A stretch of DNA of 64,000 nt from Hylemonella sp. UBA6679 (GTDB lineage: Bacteria; Pseudomonadota; Gammaproteobacteria; Burkholderiales; Burkholderiaceae_C), in assembly GCA_002454975.1 (NCBI GenBank), contig DKJZ01000102.1, forward strand, positions 8,669-72,668, in the 5' to 3' direction. This document shows, piece by piece, positions 33,152-42,385 of the stretch (position 1 is the stretch's first letter; each line of letters starts with the position of its first letter). A model generated the notes under the pieces. The model was given only the letters and a program-made list of their open reading frames with translations, had not been told where the DNA came from and made no database searches. The translations under genes were made by a program, and so were the position numbers.

Positions 33152-35755
33152 TCAAGCCGCTGAATCCACCAGCGCAAACTCAAACTGCCCGGGCGCGCGG
33201 ATGGGGTCGACCTTGGCGGAAATCACCGACTTGGGTGGGAACTTGCCCTCAAGCAAGAGCTTGGAGAGCGGGTTCTCAATGCGCTGCTGAATGGCCCGCT
33301 TGAGGGGGCGCGCGCCGTACACAGGGTCAAAGCCCACCTTGGCCAACTCGGCCAAGGCCGGCGCAGACACCTGCAAGGTCAGGTCCATGCGAGACAGGCG
33401 TTGCGAGAGCACCTTGAGTTGGATGTCGGCAATCCGCTCGATGTGCTTGGCGTCCAGGCCGTGGAACACCACCGTCTCGTCAATGCGGTTGAGGAACTCG
33501 GGTCGGAAATGGCTTTTCAGCTCGCCCCATACCGCCTCTTTGATGTCGACCGCGTCTTGCCCCACCATGCTTTGAATCAGGTGCGAGCCAATGTTGCTGG
33601 TCATCACAATCACGGTGTTTTTGAAGTCCACGGTGCGGCCTTGGCCATCGGTCAAACGTCCATCATCCAGCACTTGCAAGAGCACATTGAACACATCGGG
33701 GTGGGCTTTTTCCACCTCGTCGAGCAGCAGCACGCTGTAGGGTTTGCGGCGCACCGCTTCGGTGAGGTAACCGCCCTCCTCGTAGCCCACATAACCGGGG
33801 GGCGCACCAATGAGACGGGCCACCGAATGCTTTTCCATGAACTCGCTCATGTCCACACGGATCAGGTGGTCCTCGCTGTCAAACAAGAAACCCGCCAAGG
33901 CTTTGCACAGCTCGGTTTTGCCCACACCCGTGGGGCCCAGGAACAAAAACGAACCTGTGGGGCGGTTGGGGTCAGACAGACCCGAGCGCGAACGCCGAAT
34001 GGCATTGGCCACCGCGGTGATGGCCTCGTCTTGGCCCACCACGCGGTCGTGCAATTTGCCTTCCATTTGCAGCAGTTTGTCTTTTTCGCCCTGCATCATC
34101 TTGGCCACAGGAATGCCGGTGGCGCGGCTCACCACCTCGGCAATTTCTTCCGCGCCCACCTGGGTGCGCAGCAAACGCGGCTTGGCGCCCTCCCCACCTT
34201 TTTCAATCGCTTGAGCTTCTTTCAAGCGCTTTTCAAGCTCGGGCAATTTGCCGTATTGCAGCTCGGCCACTTTGTTGAAATCGCCCTTGCGGGTGAGCTC
34301 CTCAATGCGCTGGCGCAGCTTGTCGATGTCTTCGCGCACGTGCTGGCTGCCCTGAGCCTGGGCTTTTTCAGCCAGCCAGATTTCTTCCATGTCGGCGATT
34401 TCCACCTCAAGCTTGCTGATTTCTTCTTCAATCAGCTCCAGGCGTTTTTGCGAGGCTTCGTCTTTTTCTTTCTTGACCGCCTCACGCTCAATTTGCAGCT
34501 GAATCATGCGGCGGTCGAGCTTGTCCATCACCTCAGGCTTGGAGTCAATCTCGATCTTGATTTTGGCTGCCGCCTCATCAATCAGGTCGATGGCCTTGTC
34601 GGGCAAAAAACGGTCGGTGATGTAGCGGTGGCTAAGCTCTGCTGCGGCCACAATGGCCGGGTCGGTGATGTCCACGCCGTGGTGCACCTCGTACTTTTCT
34701 TGCAAGCCACGCAAAATGGCGATGGTGGCTTCCACCGTGGGCTCGCCCACCAAAATTTTCTGAAAGCGACGCTCCAGTGCGGCGTCTTTCTCAATGTATT
34801 TGCGGTACTCATCCAGCGTGGTGGCACCCACGCAATGCAACTCGCCGCGCGCCAAAGCGGGCTTGAGCATGTTGCCCGCGTCCATGGCGCCTTCGGCTTT
34901 GCCAGCACCCACCATGGTGTGCAACTCATCGATGAAGACAATGGTTTGGCCCTCGTCTTTGGCCAACTCATTGAGCACGGACTTGAGCCGCTCTTCAAAT
35001 TCGCCGCGAAACTTGGCACCGGCCAAGAGCGCGGCCATGTCCAGGCTGAGCACCCGCTTGCCCTTGAGGGAATCGGGCACCTCACCAGCCACGATGCGCT
35101 GGGCCAAGCCTTCAACAATCGCGGTTTTGCCCACACCGGGCTCGCCGATCAAGACGGGGTTGTTTTTGGTGCGGCGCTGCAGCACCTGAATGGCGCGGCG
35201 GATTTCGTCGTCACGACCAATCACTGGGTCGAGCTTGCCCAGGCGGGCGCGCTCGGTCAGGTCCATGCAGTATTTCTTCAGGGCCTCGCGCTGGCCTTCG
35301 GCCTCGGGGTTGTTCACTGGTTGGCCGCCGCGCACCTGCTCGATGGCCGTATCCATGGCTTTGCGGTTCAGGCCCTGGGCTTTGGCGCTTTGGGCCAGAT
35401 CGGTTTTGGCATCGCACAGGGCCAGAAAAAACATCTCGCCTGCCACATACGCGTCGCCTCGTTTGATGGCTTCTTTTTCGGCAGCTTGCAACAGCGAGAC
35501 CAACTCGCGCCCTACTTGCACCTGCTCTTGCCCCTGAACCTCGGGGAGTTTTTTGACCGCAGCCTCAGCTGCTGTCTGCAAGCCGTTGGTGTTCACACCA
35601 GCGCGCTGCAACAGCGCTTTGGGCCCATCGGTTTGGCGCAGCATGGCCAGCACCAGGTGCGCGGGCTCTATGTAGGCGTGGTCGGCGCCCAGCGCAAGGG
35701 TTTGGGCATCGCCCAGGGCTTCTTGAAATTTGGTGGTGAACTTGTCGGTGCGCAT
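33152..35755 (-). CDS. clpB: ATP-dependent chaperone ClpB
   Basis: Hsp100 disaggregase that works with DnaK. At about 867 residues it has: N-domain MRTDKFTTKFQEALGDAQ, first AAA+ with Walker A GEPGVGKTAIVEGLAQRI and Walker B VFIDELHTM, the long coiled-coil M-domain (about 400-530), and second AAA+ with GPTGVGKTELCKALA and VLLLDEVEKAHPDV. The M-domain separates it from ClpA/ClpC. The second of two nearby ATGs is used because AGGAG is then 6 nt away. A candidate sigma-32 promoter lies just upstream. Confidence 0.97.
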   Translation of the reverse strand: MRTDKFTTKFQEALGDAQTLALGADHAYIEPAHLVLAMLRQTDGPKALLQRAGVNTNGLQTAAEAAVKKLPEVQGQEQVQVGRELVSLLQAAEKEAIKRGDAYVAGEMFFLALCDAKTDLAQSAKAQGLNRKAMDTAIEQVRGGQPVNNPEAEGQREALKKYCMDLTERARLGKLDPVIGRDDEIRRAIQVLQRRTKNNPVLIGEPGVGKTAIVEGLAQRIVAGEVPDSLKGKRVLSLDMAALLAGAKFRGEFEERLKSVLNELAKDEGQTIVFIDELHTMVGAGKAEGAMDAGNMLKPALARGELHCVGATTLDEYRKYIEKDAALERRFQKILVGEPTVEATIAILRGLQEKYEVHHGVDITDPAIVAAAELSHRYITDRFLPDKAIDLIDEAAAKIKIEIDSKPEVMDKLDRRMIQLQIEREAVKKEKDEASQKRLELIEEEISKLEVEIADMEEIWLAEKAQAQGSQHVREDIDKLRQRIEELTRKGDFNKVAELQYGKLPELEKRLKEAQAIEKGGEGAKPRLLRTQVGAEEIAEVVSRATGIPVAKMMQGEKDKLLQMEGKLHDRVVGQDEAITAVANAIRRSRSGLSDPNRPTGSFLFLGPTGVGKTELCKALAGFLFDSEDHLIRVDMSEFMEKHSVARLIGAPPGYVGYEEGGYLTEAVRRKPYSVLLLDEVEKAHPDVFNVLLQVLDDGRLTDGQGRTVDFKNTVIVMTSNIGSHLIQSMVGQDAVDIKEAVWGELKSHFRPEFLNRIDETVVFHGLDAKHIERIADIQLKVLSQRLSRMDLTLQVSAPALAELAKVGFDPVYGARPLKRAIQQRIENPLSKLLLEGKFPPKSVISAKVDPIRAPGQFEFALVDSAA

Positions 35756-35777
35756 GTGCATCTCCTGTTAACACCCA

Positions 35778-35804
35778 ACTGTGGGTGAACATCACCATTT
35801 CAAG
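35778..35804 (-). promoter_or_regulatory. Candidate sigma-32 heat-shock promoter of clpB
   Basis: Reading in the clpB direction, CTTGAAA, 12 bases, then CCCACAGT, close to the sigma-32 consensus (CTTGAAA, 11-16 bases, CCCCATnT). It ends about 22 bases before the clpB start codon. The -10 match is imperfect. Confidence 0.5.
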
Positions 35805-35885
35805 GCCTGCAGCCCCGGCAAGATTTGAGGCAAGTCAAATCCGACGCACCCGGCCATCAGGCCAGGGCAAGTTGCACAAGCAATC

Positions 35886-36878
35886 TCAGTCGGGCTGGAT
35901 GCTGTTGCGGCGAATTACCTCACCCCAACGGGCGTAGTCACGGCCCACGGTCATGCCCAACTCGGCAGGCGCGCTGGAGACAGCATCCAAGCCGGCCTTG
36001 CCCAAGACCTCGCGCACCTCGGGCAGTGCCAACACGGCCACCAGCTCGGTGTTGAGCCGGTTCACCAAAGACACAGGGGTTTTAGCAGGGGCAAAAAAGG
36101 CATACCACATGTCCACATTCACGCCCTTGATGCCCAGCTCGTCGATGGTGGCCACATTGGGCGCGACGGGGTGGCGTTTGGGGCTGCCCACGGCCAGCGC
36201 GTTGAGCCTACCAGCGTTGACAAAACCTTGGGCCACGTGCACCGGCAAAAAGCCCACATTGATCTCACCCGAGAGCAGGTCTTGCACATAACCTGCCGTG
36301 CCTTTGTAAGGCACATGCAACATGAACACCTGCGTCTCGGCTTTGAAGAGCTCCATGGCCATGTGGTGTGGTGTGCCCACACCGGGCGACCCAAAATTGA
36401 TAGCACCAGGGCGAGCTTTGGCCTCGTCCAGCAGCTCTTTGAGCGTCTTGATGCCAGTTTTTGGGTTGGCCACCAGCATCAAGGTGCCGTAGGCCGACAT
36501 CGTCACCGGGGCAAAGTCTTTGACCGGGTTGAAAGGCGCGTTTTTGTAAATTTGCGTGGCCATCAACATGGTGTTGGCCCCCATGAGCAGCGTGTTGCCG
36601 TCCGGGTTGGCCTTGGCCACGTTGTCAGCCCCAATGTTGCCGCTGGCCCCAGGCATGTTTTGCACCACCACCGTTTGGCCCAGGCGCTCGGCCAGTCGGG
36701 GGGAAACGGTACGCGCAATTGTGTCCATGCCGGTGCCAGGCGTGAAAGGCACCACGATTTTGATGGGCTGGTTGGAGATGGACGTTGCCGTTGCGGCCGG
36801 CTGGGCCTGCAAGCTCGTGCTCAACACGGCCAACAGCGCGCAAACCATGGAAGAAAAGCGTTTGATCGACGATGACAT
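35886..36878 (-). CDS. Tripartite tricarboxylate transporter substrate-binding protein (TctC/Bug family)
   Basis: About 330 residues, with Sec signal (KRFSSMVCALLAVLSTSLQAQ) and Bug-family sequence: PIKIVVPFTPGTGMDTIARTVSPRLAERLGQTVVVQNMPGASGNIGADNV and GSPGVGTPHHMAMELF. Periplasmic binding protein for a small carboxylate or similar ligand. No tctA/tctB membrane genes are adjacent, which is common in Burkholderiales, where many orphan Bug proteins occur. ATG chosen with GGAAGG upstream. Confidence 0.93.
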   Translation of the reverse strand: MSSSIKRFSSMVCALLAVLSTSLQAQPAATATSISNQPIKIVVPFTPGTGMDTIARTVSPRLAERLGQTVVVQNMPGASGNIGADNVAKANPDGNTLLMGANTMLMATQIYKNAPFNPVKDFAPVTMSAYGTLMLVANPKTGIKTLKELLDEAKARPGAINFGSPGVGTPHHMAMELFKAETQVFMLHVPYKGTAGYVQDLLSGEINVGFLPVHVAQGFVNAGRLNALAVGSPKRHPVAPNVATIDELGIKGVNVDMWYAFFAPAKTPVSLVNRLNTELVAVLALPEVREVLGKAGLDAVSSAPAELGMTVGRDYARWGEVIRRNSIQPD

Positions 36879-36951
36879 AGGGAGACCTTCCAGAAACGAA
36901 GCCCCTAGCTTAACGCCAGCCCAGACGCTGAACATTGCGGCCAACCACAGC

Positions 36952-37428
36952 CTAGCCGGCGTTGCTCAAGGCAATGCCCCACTTGGCCAAAGCTTGGTCG
37001 TCGCTGACGCGGGCATCCACCCAGCGTGCACCTTCTGGGGTTTGCTCTTTTTTCCAAAACGGAGCCTGGGTTTTGAGGTAGTCCATCAAAAACTCACAAG
37101 CCTTGAAGCTCTCGCCACGGTGCGCAGAGGTCACGGCCACCATGACCACTTGGTCCAGAGGCTGCAGCAGCCCCACGCGGTGAATCACGCGCGCGCCAAA
37201 GATGTCAAAGCGCTTGAAGGCCTCGTCGATCATGGCTTCGATGGCGGTTTCGGTCATGCCCGGGTAGTGCTCAAGCTCCATGCTGGCCACATTGCTGCCG
37301 TCGTTGCGGTCGCGCACTGTGCCAATGAAGCTGCACACCGCGCCGATGCGCTTGTCTTGCGCGTGCAGCTCGGCAATCTCGTTGGAGAGGTTGAAGTCAG
37401 CGGTTTGGATGCGAACGCGCGTGTTCAT
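36952..37428 (-). CDS. moaE: Molybdopterin synthase catalytic subunit MoaE
   Basis: Converts cyclic pyranopterin monophosphate to molybdopterin using sulfur from MoaD. The 158 residues include the FIGTVRDRNDG motif, LEHYPGMTETAIEAMIDEA, HRVGLLQPLDQVVMVAVTSAHRGESFKACEFLMDYLKTQAPFWKKE, with the active-site lysines in the last part. Six bases downstream of moaD, so co-translated. Confidence 0.97.
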   Translation of the reverse strand: MNTRVRIQTADFNLSNEIAELHAQDKRIGAVCSFIGTVRDRNDGSNVASMELEHYPGMTETAIEAMIDEAFKRFDIFGARVIHRVGLLQPLDQVVMVAVTSAHRGESFKACEFLMDYLKTQAPFWKKEQTPEGARWVDARVSDDQALAKWGIALSNAG

Positions 37429-37434
37429 GCCGCC

Positions 37435-37683
37435 TTAGCCCCCGGTCACCGGTGGAAAAAATGCCACCTCGCAACCGGCGCTCAAAACGGCGGATTCGTC
37501 TTGCATCACTTGGTTGAGCGCCACACGCACGGCCTTGCCGCGCGACAAGGCCTGGGCATACACCTCGCTGCGGGTAATAAGTTCATCACGCAAGGCACCC
37601 AAGGTCTTTGCTTGGGAGTCGATGGTCTCGCCCGAGCCCAAAGCCTCACGGATGGCGGCGAAATATTTCACTTGAATTTGCAT
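37435..37683 (-). CDS. moaD: Molybdopterin synthase sulfur carrier subunit MoaD
   Basis: The 82-residue ubiquitin-fold protein ends FFPPVTGG; the terminal Gly-Gly is adenylated and converted to thiocarboxylate to feed MoaE. N-terminus MQIQVKYFAAIREALG is typical. It lies between moeA (10 bases) and moaE (6 bases). Confidence 0.96.
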   Translation of the reverse strand: MQIQVKYFAAIREALGSGETIDSQAKTLGALRDELITRSEVYAQALSRGKAVRVALNQVMQDESAVLSAGCEVAFFPPVTGG

Positions 37684-37693
37684 GGGTCACACT

Positions 37694-38938
37694 TTAAGCC
37701 ATCAGGTCAGACCAAGCGATGAAGCGCACCAAGTCGCCCCGGGCAATGGTTTGGCCAGCCGGGTTGTCCACCACGCCGTCGGCCCACACCGCCGAGGTGA
37801 GCACGCCCGAGCTTTGGTTGGGAAACAGGTCCAAGCCACCTTGGGCGTTGCGCCGAACGCGCAAAAACTCGCGCCGCTTGTCGGCGCGCGGCCAGTCAAA
37901 GTGCGCGGGCAAAGCGCTGGCAGGCACACCAAGCTTGGAAGCCCCTTGGAGCTTGAGCAAAAACGGCCGCACCAGCAAAGCAAAGGTCACAAAGCTCGAG
38001 ACGGGGTTGCCCGGCAGGCCGATGAAGTGGGCCAAGTGGTGTTCTTCATTGACCTTGCCCATCACCTTTCCGTACGCGAAAGGCTTGCCGGGCTTCATGC
38101 CAATTTGCCACAGGTCGAGCTCACCGAGCTGTTGCACGGCAGGCTTGATGTGGTCTTCTTCCCCCACCGACACGCCGCCGCTGGTCAAAATCAAATCATG
38201 GGTTTGTGCAGCTTGGGACAAAGCCTGCACCGTGGCCTCGCGCTGGTCGGGCACGATGCCCAGGTCCGAGACCTCACAGCCCAAACGCAGCAAGAGCGCG
38301 CGCAAAAAGAAACGGTTGGAGTTGTAAATCGCACCAGGGCGCATGTCGGCTGGGGCAATGTCGCCAGGCATCACCAGCTCGTCCCCCGTGGAGAAAAGTG
38401 CCACTTTGGGGCGACGCACCACAGGTAACTGAGCAAGCCCCAAACTGGCCGCCAGCCCAAGCGAGGCGGGGTTCAGCCGTTCTCCTTTTGAGAGCACCAC
38501 CGCGCCGCGGGTGACATCTTCGCCAGCGCGCCGTATCCATTGGCCAGGCTTGGGGGCTTCTGAAACACGCAGCAAGTCACCTTGCAGCTCGCAGGCCTCT
38601 TGCATGACCACCGCATCAGCACCTGCCGGCACGGGCGCACCGGTGAAAATGCGCGCCACCGTGCCCGCAGCCAAGGGCTGGGCCTGGGCACCCGCAGGAA
38701 TGCGTTGCGACACGGGCAAGCCTGCGCCAGAGCTCACCTCAGCACAGCGCACGGCGTAGCCATCCATGGCGCTGGTGTCGTTGGGGGGAACCTGAAGTTC
38801 AGCCACCAGGTCTTGCGCCAGCACGCGCCCATCGGCCTCAAATGTGCTGACCTCATCAACACCAGCCAAGTACTGGGCGTGCGCCAGCAAAGACGCCATA
38901 GCGTCGTCCAAAGTCATCAAAGGGCGTGGCGAGTTCAT
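37694..38938 (-). CDS. moeA: Molybdopterin molybdenumtransferase MoeA
   Basis: Inserts molybdate into adenylated molybdopterin. The 414 residues contain the NDTSAMDGYAVR motif, GAPVPAGADAVVMQE, the MPT-binding STGDELV, YNSNRFFLRALLLRLGCEV, LTSGGVSVGEEDHI and FIGLPGNPVSSFVTF, all MoeA hallmarks. Its start overlaps the mobB stop by 4 bases. Confidence 0.97.
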   Translation of the reverse strand: MNSPRPLMTLDDAMASLLAHAQYLAGVDEVSTFEADGRVLAQDLVAELQVPPNDTSAMDGYAVRCAEVSSGAGLPVSQRIPAGAQAQPLAAGTVARIFTGAPVPAGADAVVMQEACELQGDLLRVSEAPKPGQWIRRAGEDVTRGAVVLSKGERLNPASLGLAASLGLAQLPVVRRPKVALFSTGDELVMPGDIAPADMRPGAIYNSNRFFLRALLLRLGCEVSDLGIVPDQREATVQALSQAAQTHDLILTSGGVSVGEEDHIKPAVQQLGELDLWQIGMKPGKPFAYGKVMGKVNEEHHLAHFIGLPGNPVSSFVTFALLVRPFLLKLQGASKLGVPASALPAHFDWPRADKRREFLRVRRNAQGGLDLFPNQSSGVLTSAVWADGVVDNPAGQTIARGDLVRFIAWSDLMA

Positions 38939-39471
38939 GGGATCAGGACGGGGGCGCGGTATTCAAAGCGGTGGGACTCACGCATGAGCCAATCGGCCAC
39001 CATCTCGGGGTTGTTCAGGTCAAGCACCGGGCGCAAGGTGGCCTGGGGCAGTTGGTCAGGCGAGTCTGTGGCGATGGCCACCACAAAGGCGTCGTCCACA
39101 TACCGCACGGGGTGCTGCGTGGAGGCGCGCCACACCTCGATTTTGAGGAGGTCGCTTTGCTTGAAGCCCTCGACCAGCACCCAATCGACGCCGTCGTAAA
39201 GCTCGGCAAGCAAATGGTGCACACGGGGTTGGATGTCTTGCTCGTACTCACGAATCAAGGCCAAGCGCTTGCTGGAGGCCACCACCACCTCAAAAGCACC
39301 CGCCTCACGGTGGCGGCGGGTGTCTTTGCCTGGTTGGTCGATGTCAAAGGTGTGGTGCGCGTGCTTGACCACCGACACACGCTGACCGCGTGCCTTGAGT
39401 GCCGGGATGAGCCGCTCCACCAACGTGGTTTTGCCCGAGCCAGAGTAACCCGCAAAGCCAACAACGTTCAT
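38935..39471 (-). CDS. mobB: Molybdopterin-guanine dinucleotide biosynthesis protein MobB
   Basis: About 178 residues; a GTP-binding P-loop GYSGSGKTTLVERL (8-21) near the N-terminus, then KHAHHTFDIDQPGKDTRRHREAGA and VLVEGFKQSDLLKIEVWR. MobB assists attachment of GMP to the molybdenum cofactor; the sulfite-oxidase-type SoxC itself does not need the dinucleotide form, so other molybdoenzymes of the cell must. The start is at MNVVGFAGYSGSG; upstream codons lack similarity. Confidence 0.94.
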   Translation of the reverse strand: MNVVGFAGYSGSGKTTLVERLIPALKARGQRVSVVKHAHHTFDIDQPGKDTRRHREAGAFEVVVASSKRLALIREYEQDIQPRVHHLLAELYDGVDWVLVEGFKQSDLLKIEVWRASTQHPVRYVDDAFVVAIATDSPDQLPQATLRPVLDLNNPEMVADWLMRESHRFEYRAPVLIP

Positions 39472-39525
39472 GGCTTTGCCTTGGTCAACACAGCGTCTGA
39501 TCTGGCGGAGAAACACATGTTGCGC

Positions 39526-40962
39526 TCAATCACAGTGTGAGGCGATGTAGTTTTTAACCCAGGACACATCGGCCTCAATGACCTGCACGCGCTTGGGCAA
39601 TGCCTCGATGCCCTCGAACCCTGCAGGGCGCACCGGCTCACGGCCCAGGGCCTCGACGATGGTGGCAGCAAATTTGATGGGCAGTGCGGTTTCCAACACC
39701 ACCATGGGCACGCCAGGTGTGAGGTGCTCGCGCGCGACCTTGATGCCGTCGGCCGTGTGGGTATCGACCATCTCATTGAAACGCTGGTACGTGTCTTGGA
39801 TGGTCGTCAAACGGTTGCTGTGCGTGCTCTTGCCGCTCTCAAAACCATAGCGCGCAGCAGCTTGTGCAAATGCGGGGTGCTCGCTCAGGTCAAAGTGGCC
39901 GGTCTTGTTCAACGCATCGCCAAACAAGGCACGGGTTTGGTCGCCGTCGCGGCCCAGCAGGTCAAACACAAAGCGCTCAAAGTTGGAGGCCTTGGAGATG
40001 TCCATGGACGGGCTGGAGGTCTCGTGCGTGTCAGCCGTGCCTCGCACGCGGTACACACCGGTGCGGAAAAACTCATCGAGCACGTCGTTTTCGTTGGTGG
40101 CCACCACAAGTTTGTGAATGGGCAGACCCATCATGCGCGCCACATGGCCTGCGCACACATTGCCAAAGTTGCCCGAGGGGACAGTGAAGCTCACCCTCTC
40201 GGTGGCGTTCGAGGTGCATTGAAAATAGCCTGCGAAGTAATACACCACCTGGGCCAACAAGCGTGCCCAGTTGATGGAGTTCACCGTGCCGATTTTGTAA
40301 CGGCGCTTGTATTCCAAATCGTTGGAGACCGCCTTGACCAAATCTTGGCAGTCGTCAAACACACCTTTGACCGCCAAGTTGTGGATGTTGGCGTCTTGCA
40401 GGCTGAACATTTGGGCCTGCTGAAACGGGCTCATGCGGCCGTGCGGGCTGGTCATGAAAACGCGCACGCCTTTTTTGCCGCGCATGGCGTACTCGGCCGC
40501 GCTGCCGGTGTCACCGCTGGTGGCGCCAAAAATATTGAGCTCTTCGCCGCGGCGGGCCAACTCGTACTCAAACAAATTGCCCAGCAACTGCATGGCCATG
40601 TCTTTGAAGGCCAGCGTGGGGCCATTGGACAAAGCCTCGAGCCACAAACCGCTCTCTAAAGGGCGCAGCGGCACAATCTCTGCCGTGCCAAACACCGCTT
40701 GGGTGTAGGTTTTGCGGCACAGGGCGCGCAGGTCTTCAGCTGGGATGTCGTCAATGAAGAGCGACAACACCTCGAAGGCCAGGTCTGCATAGCCCTGGCT
40801 CTTGTACACCTGGCGCAGTTCTTCCAAGCGCGCAGCGCTGATCTGCGGGTAGGTTTCGGGCAGGTACAAGCCGCCATCGGGCGCCAAGCCCTCCAACAAA
40901 ATTTCGCAAAAACGCTTGCGCTCGGTGCTGCCCGCAGGGGAGCGTGTGCTGAGGTAGTTCAT
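39526..40962 (-). CDS. thrC: Threonine synthase
   Basis: PLP enzyme making threonine from O-phosphohomoserine. The 478 residues fit the longer, yeast-like/gammaproteobacterial class: N-terminal MNYLSTRSPAG, PLP-lysine region TLAFKDMAMQLLGNLFEYEL, GATSGDTGSAAEYAMRGKKGVRVFMTSPHGRMS, and phosphate-binding VPSGNFGNVCAGHVARMMGLP. The ATG overlaps the hom stop (TGATG), so the two are translationally coupled. Confidence 0.97.
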   Translation of the reverse strand: MNYLSTRSPAGSTERKRFCEILLEGLAPDGGLYLPETYPQISAARLEELRQVYKSQGYADLAFEVLSLFIDDIPAEDLRALCRKTYTQAVFGTAEIVPLRPLESGLWLEALSNGPTLAFKDMAMQLLGNLFEYELARRGEELNIFGATSGDTGSAAEYAMRGKKGVRVFMTSPHGRMSPFQQAQMFSLQDANIHNLAVKGVFDDCQDLVKAVSNDLEYKRRYKIGTVNSINWARLLAQVVYYFAGYFQCTSNATERVSFTVPSGNFGNVCAGHVARMMGLPIHKLVVATNENDVLDEFFRTGVYRVRGTADTHETSSPSMDISKASNFERFVFDLLGRDGDQTRALFGDALNKTGHFDLSEHPAFAQAAARYGFESGKSTHSNRLTTIQDTYQRFNEMVDTHTADGIKVAREHLTPGVPMVVLETALPIKFAATIVEALGREPVRPAGFEGIEALPKRVQVIEADVSWVKNYIASHCD

Positions 40963-42305
40963 CAGGCCAGTTCTTCCTTGCGGATGCGCACGATGGGGGC
41001 CAGCACGGTGGGCAAGGCCTGCAAAGCGGCCATGGCCTCGTTCATGGTGCCCTCGCGGGTGTCGTGGGTGAGGATGATGAGGTCGGTTTGTGGCGCGTCG
41101 TTGGCGCCCACCACTTCGTCGCCTTCGCGCTGCAGCACCGCATCAATGCTGATGCCCATGCCAGCCATGATGCCGGTGACCTTGGCCAGCACACCGGGCT
41201 CGTCGGCCACACGCAAACGCAGGTAGTAGCTGGTGACCACATCGCTCATGGGCAGCACATGCAAGTCGCTCATGGCGTCTGGCTGGAAAGCCAGGTAAGG
41301 CACGCGTTGCTGGGCCGAGGCATCCACCAAACGGGCGATGTCCACCAAATCGGCCACCACAGCGCTGGCCGTGGGCTCAGAACCTGCGCCCTTGCCGTAG
41401 TACAGCGTGGTGCCCACGGCATCGCCCTGCACCACCACGGCGTTCATGGCGCCTTCTACATTGGCCAGCAAGCGCTTGGCTGGTACCAGGCTGGGGTGCA
41501 CCCGCAGTTCCACACCACCTGGGGTGGTGGCAGTTTTTTCGCGGCGTTTGGCAATGCCCAAAAGCTTGATGCGGTAGCCCAGTTGCTCGGCGTATTTGAT
41601 GTCTTGCGCACCCAGCTTGGTGATGCCTTCCACGTGCGCTTTGTCAAACTGCACCGGAATGCCAAACGCAATCGCGCTCATGATGGTGGCTTTGTGCGCC
41701 GCGTCCACGCCTTCGATGTCGAAGGTCGGGTCGGCTTCGGCATAGCCCAAGCGTTGCGCTTCTTTGAGCACCACGTCAAAGTCCAGGCCCTTGTCGCGCA
41801 TCTCTGACAAGATGAAGTTGGTGGTGCCGTTGATGATGCCCGCCAGCCACTGAATGCGGTTGGCTGTCAAACCCTCGCGCAGGGCTTTGATGATGGGAAT
41901 GCCACCGGCAACTGCGGCTTCGAACATCACCATCACGCCCTTGCGGTGGGCAGCCGCAAAAATTTCGGTGCCGTGCACAGCCAGCAAAGCTTTGTTGGCG
42001 GTGACCACGTGCTTGCCAGCCTCGATGGCTTCCATCACCAACTGCTTGGCAATGCCGTAACCGCCAATCAACTCCACCACAATGTCGATCTCGGGGTTGG
42101 CAATGATGGCGCGGGCATCGCCCACCACTTGGGCGCTGTTACCCACCAGGGCTTGAGCGCGCGCGGTGTCAAGGTCGGCCACCATGGTGATGGCAATGCC
42201 GCGACCCGCCCGGCGTTGGATTTCTTCTTGGTTGCGTTGCAGCACGTTGAAGGTGCCCGTGCCTACGGTGCCGATGCCAATCAGGCCGACTTGGATAGCT
42301 TTCAT
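40962..42305 (-). CDS. hom: Homoserine dehydrogenase
   Basis: Reduces aspartate semialdehyde to homoserine on the path to threonine and methionine. The 447 residues have a Rossmann motif IGLIGIGTVGTGTF near the N-terminus, the catalytic VTANKALLAVHG and INGTTNFILSEM segments, and a C-terminal ACT domain (YYLRLRVADEPGVLAKVTGIMAGMGISIDAV) for feedback control by threonine. It follows the aminotransferase gene by about 80 bases. Confidence 0.97.
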   Translation of the reverse strand: MKAIQVGLIGIGTVGTGTFNVLQRNQEEIQRRAGRGIAITMVADLDTARAQALVGNSAQVVGDARAIIANPEIDIVVELIGGYGIAKQLVMEAIEAGKHVVTANKALLAVHGTEIFAAAHRKGVMVMFEAAVAGGIPIIKALREGLTANRIQWLAGIINGTTNFILSEMRDKGLDFDVVLKEAQRLGYAEADPTFDIEGVDAAHKATIMSAIAFGIPVQFDKAHVEGITKLGAQDIKYAEQLGYRIKLLGIAKRREKTATTPGGVELRVHPSLVPAKRLLANVEGAMNAVVVQGDAVGTTLYYGKGAGSEPTASAVVADLVDIARLVDASAQQRVPYLAFQPDAMSDLHVLPMSDVVTSYYLRLRVADEPGVLAKVTGIMAGMGISIDAVLQREGDEVVGANDAPQTDLIILTHDTREGTMNEAMAALQALPTVLAPIVRIRKEELA

Positions 42306-42385
42306 ACGAATCTCAGTGGTTGTCTAAGCGCCCTTGTGGGGTGCGGAAATGCCTAGGGTGTTGGCAGGTGTGGTGCGCAGCAGGC

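Noticed and set aside
33401..35788. 795-codon plus-strand open frame opposite clpB
   Set aside because: A shadow of clpB caused by high-G+C codon bias; its composition is unlike a real protein and clpB is unambiguous.
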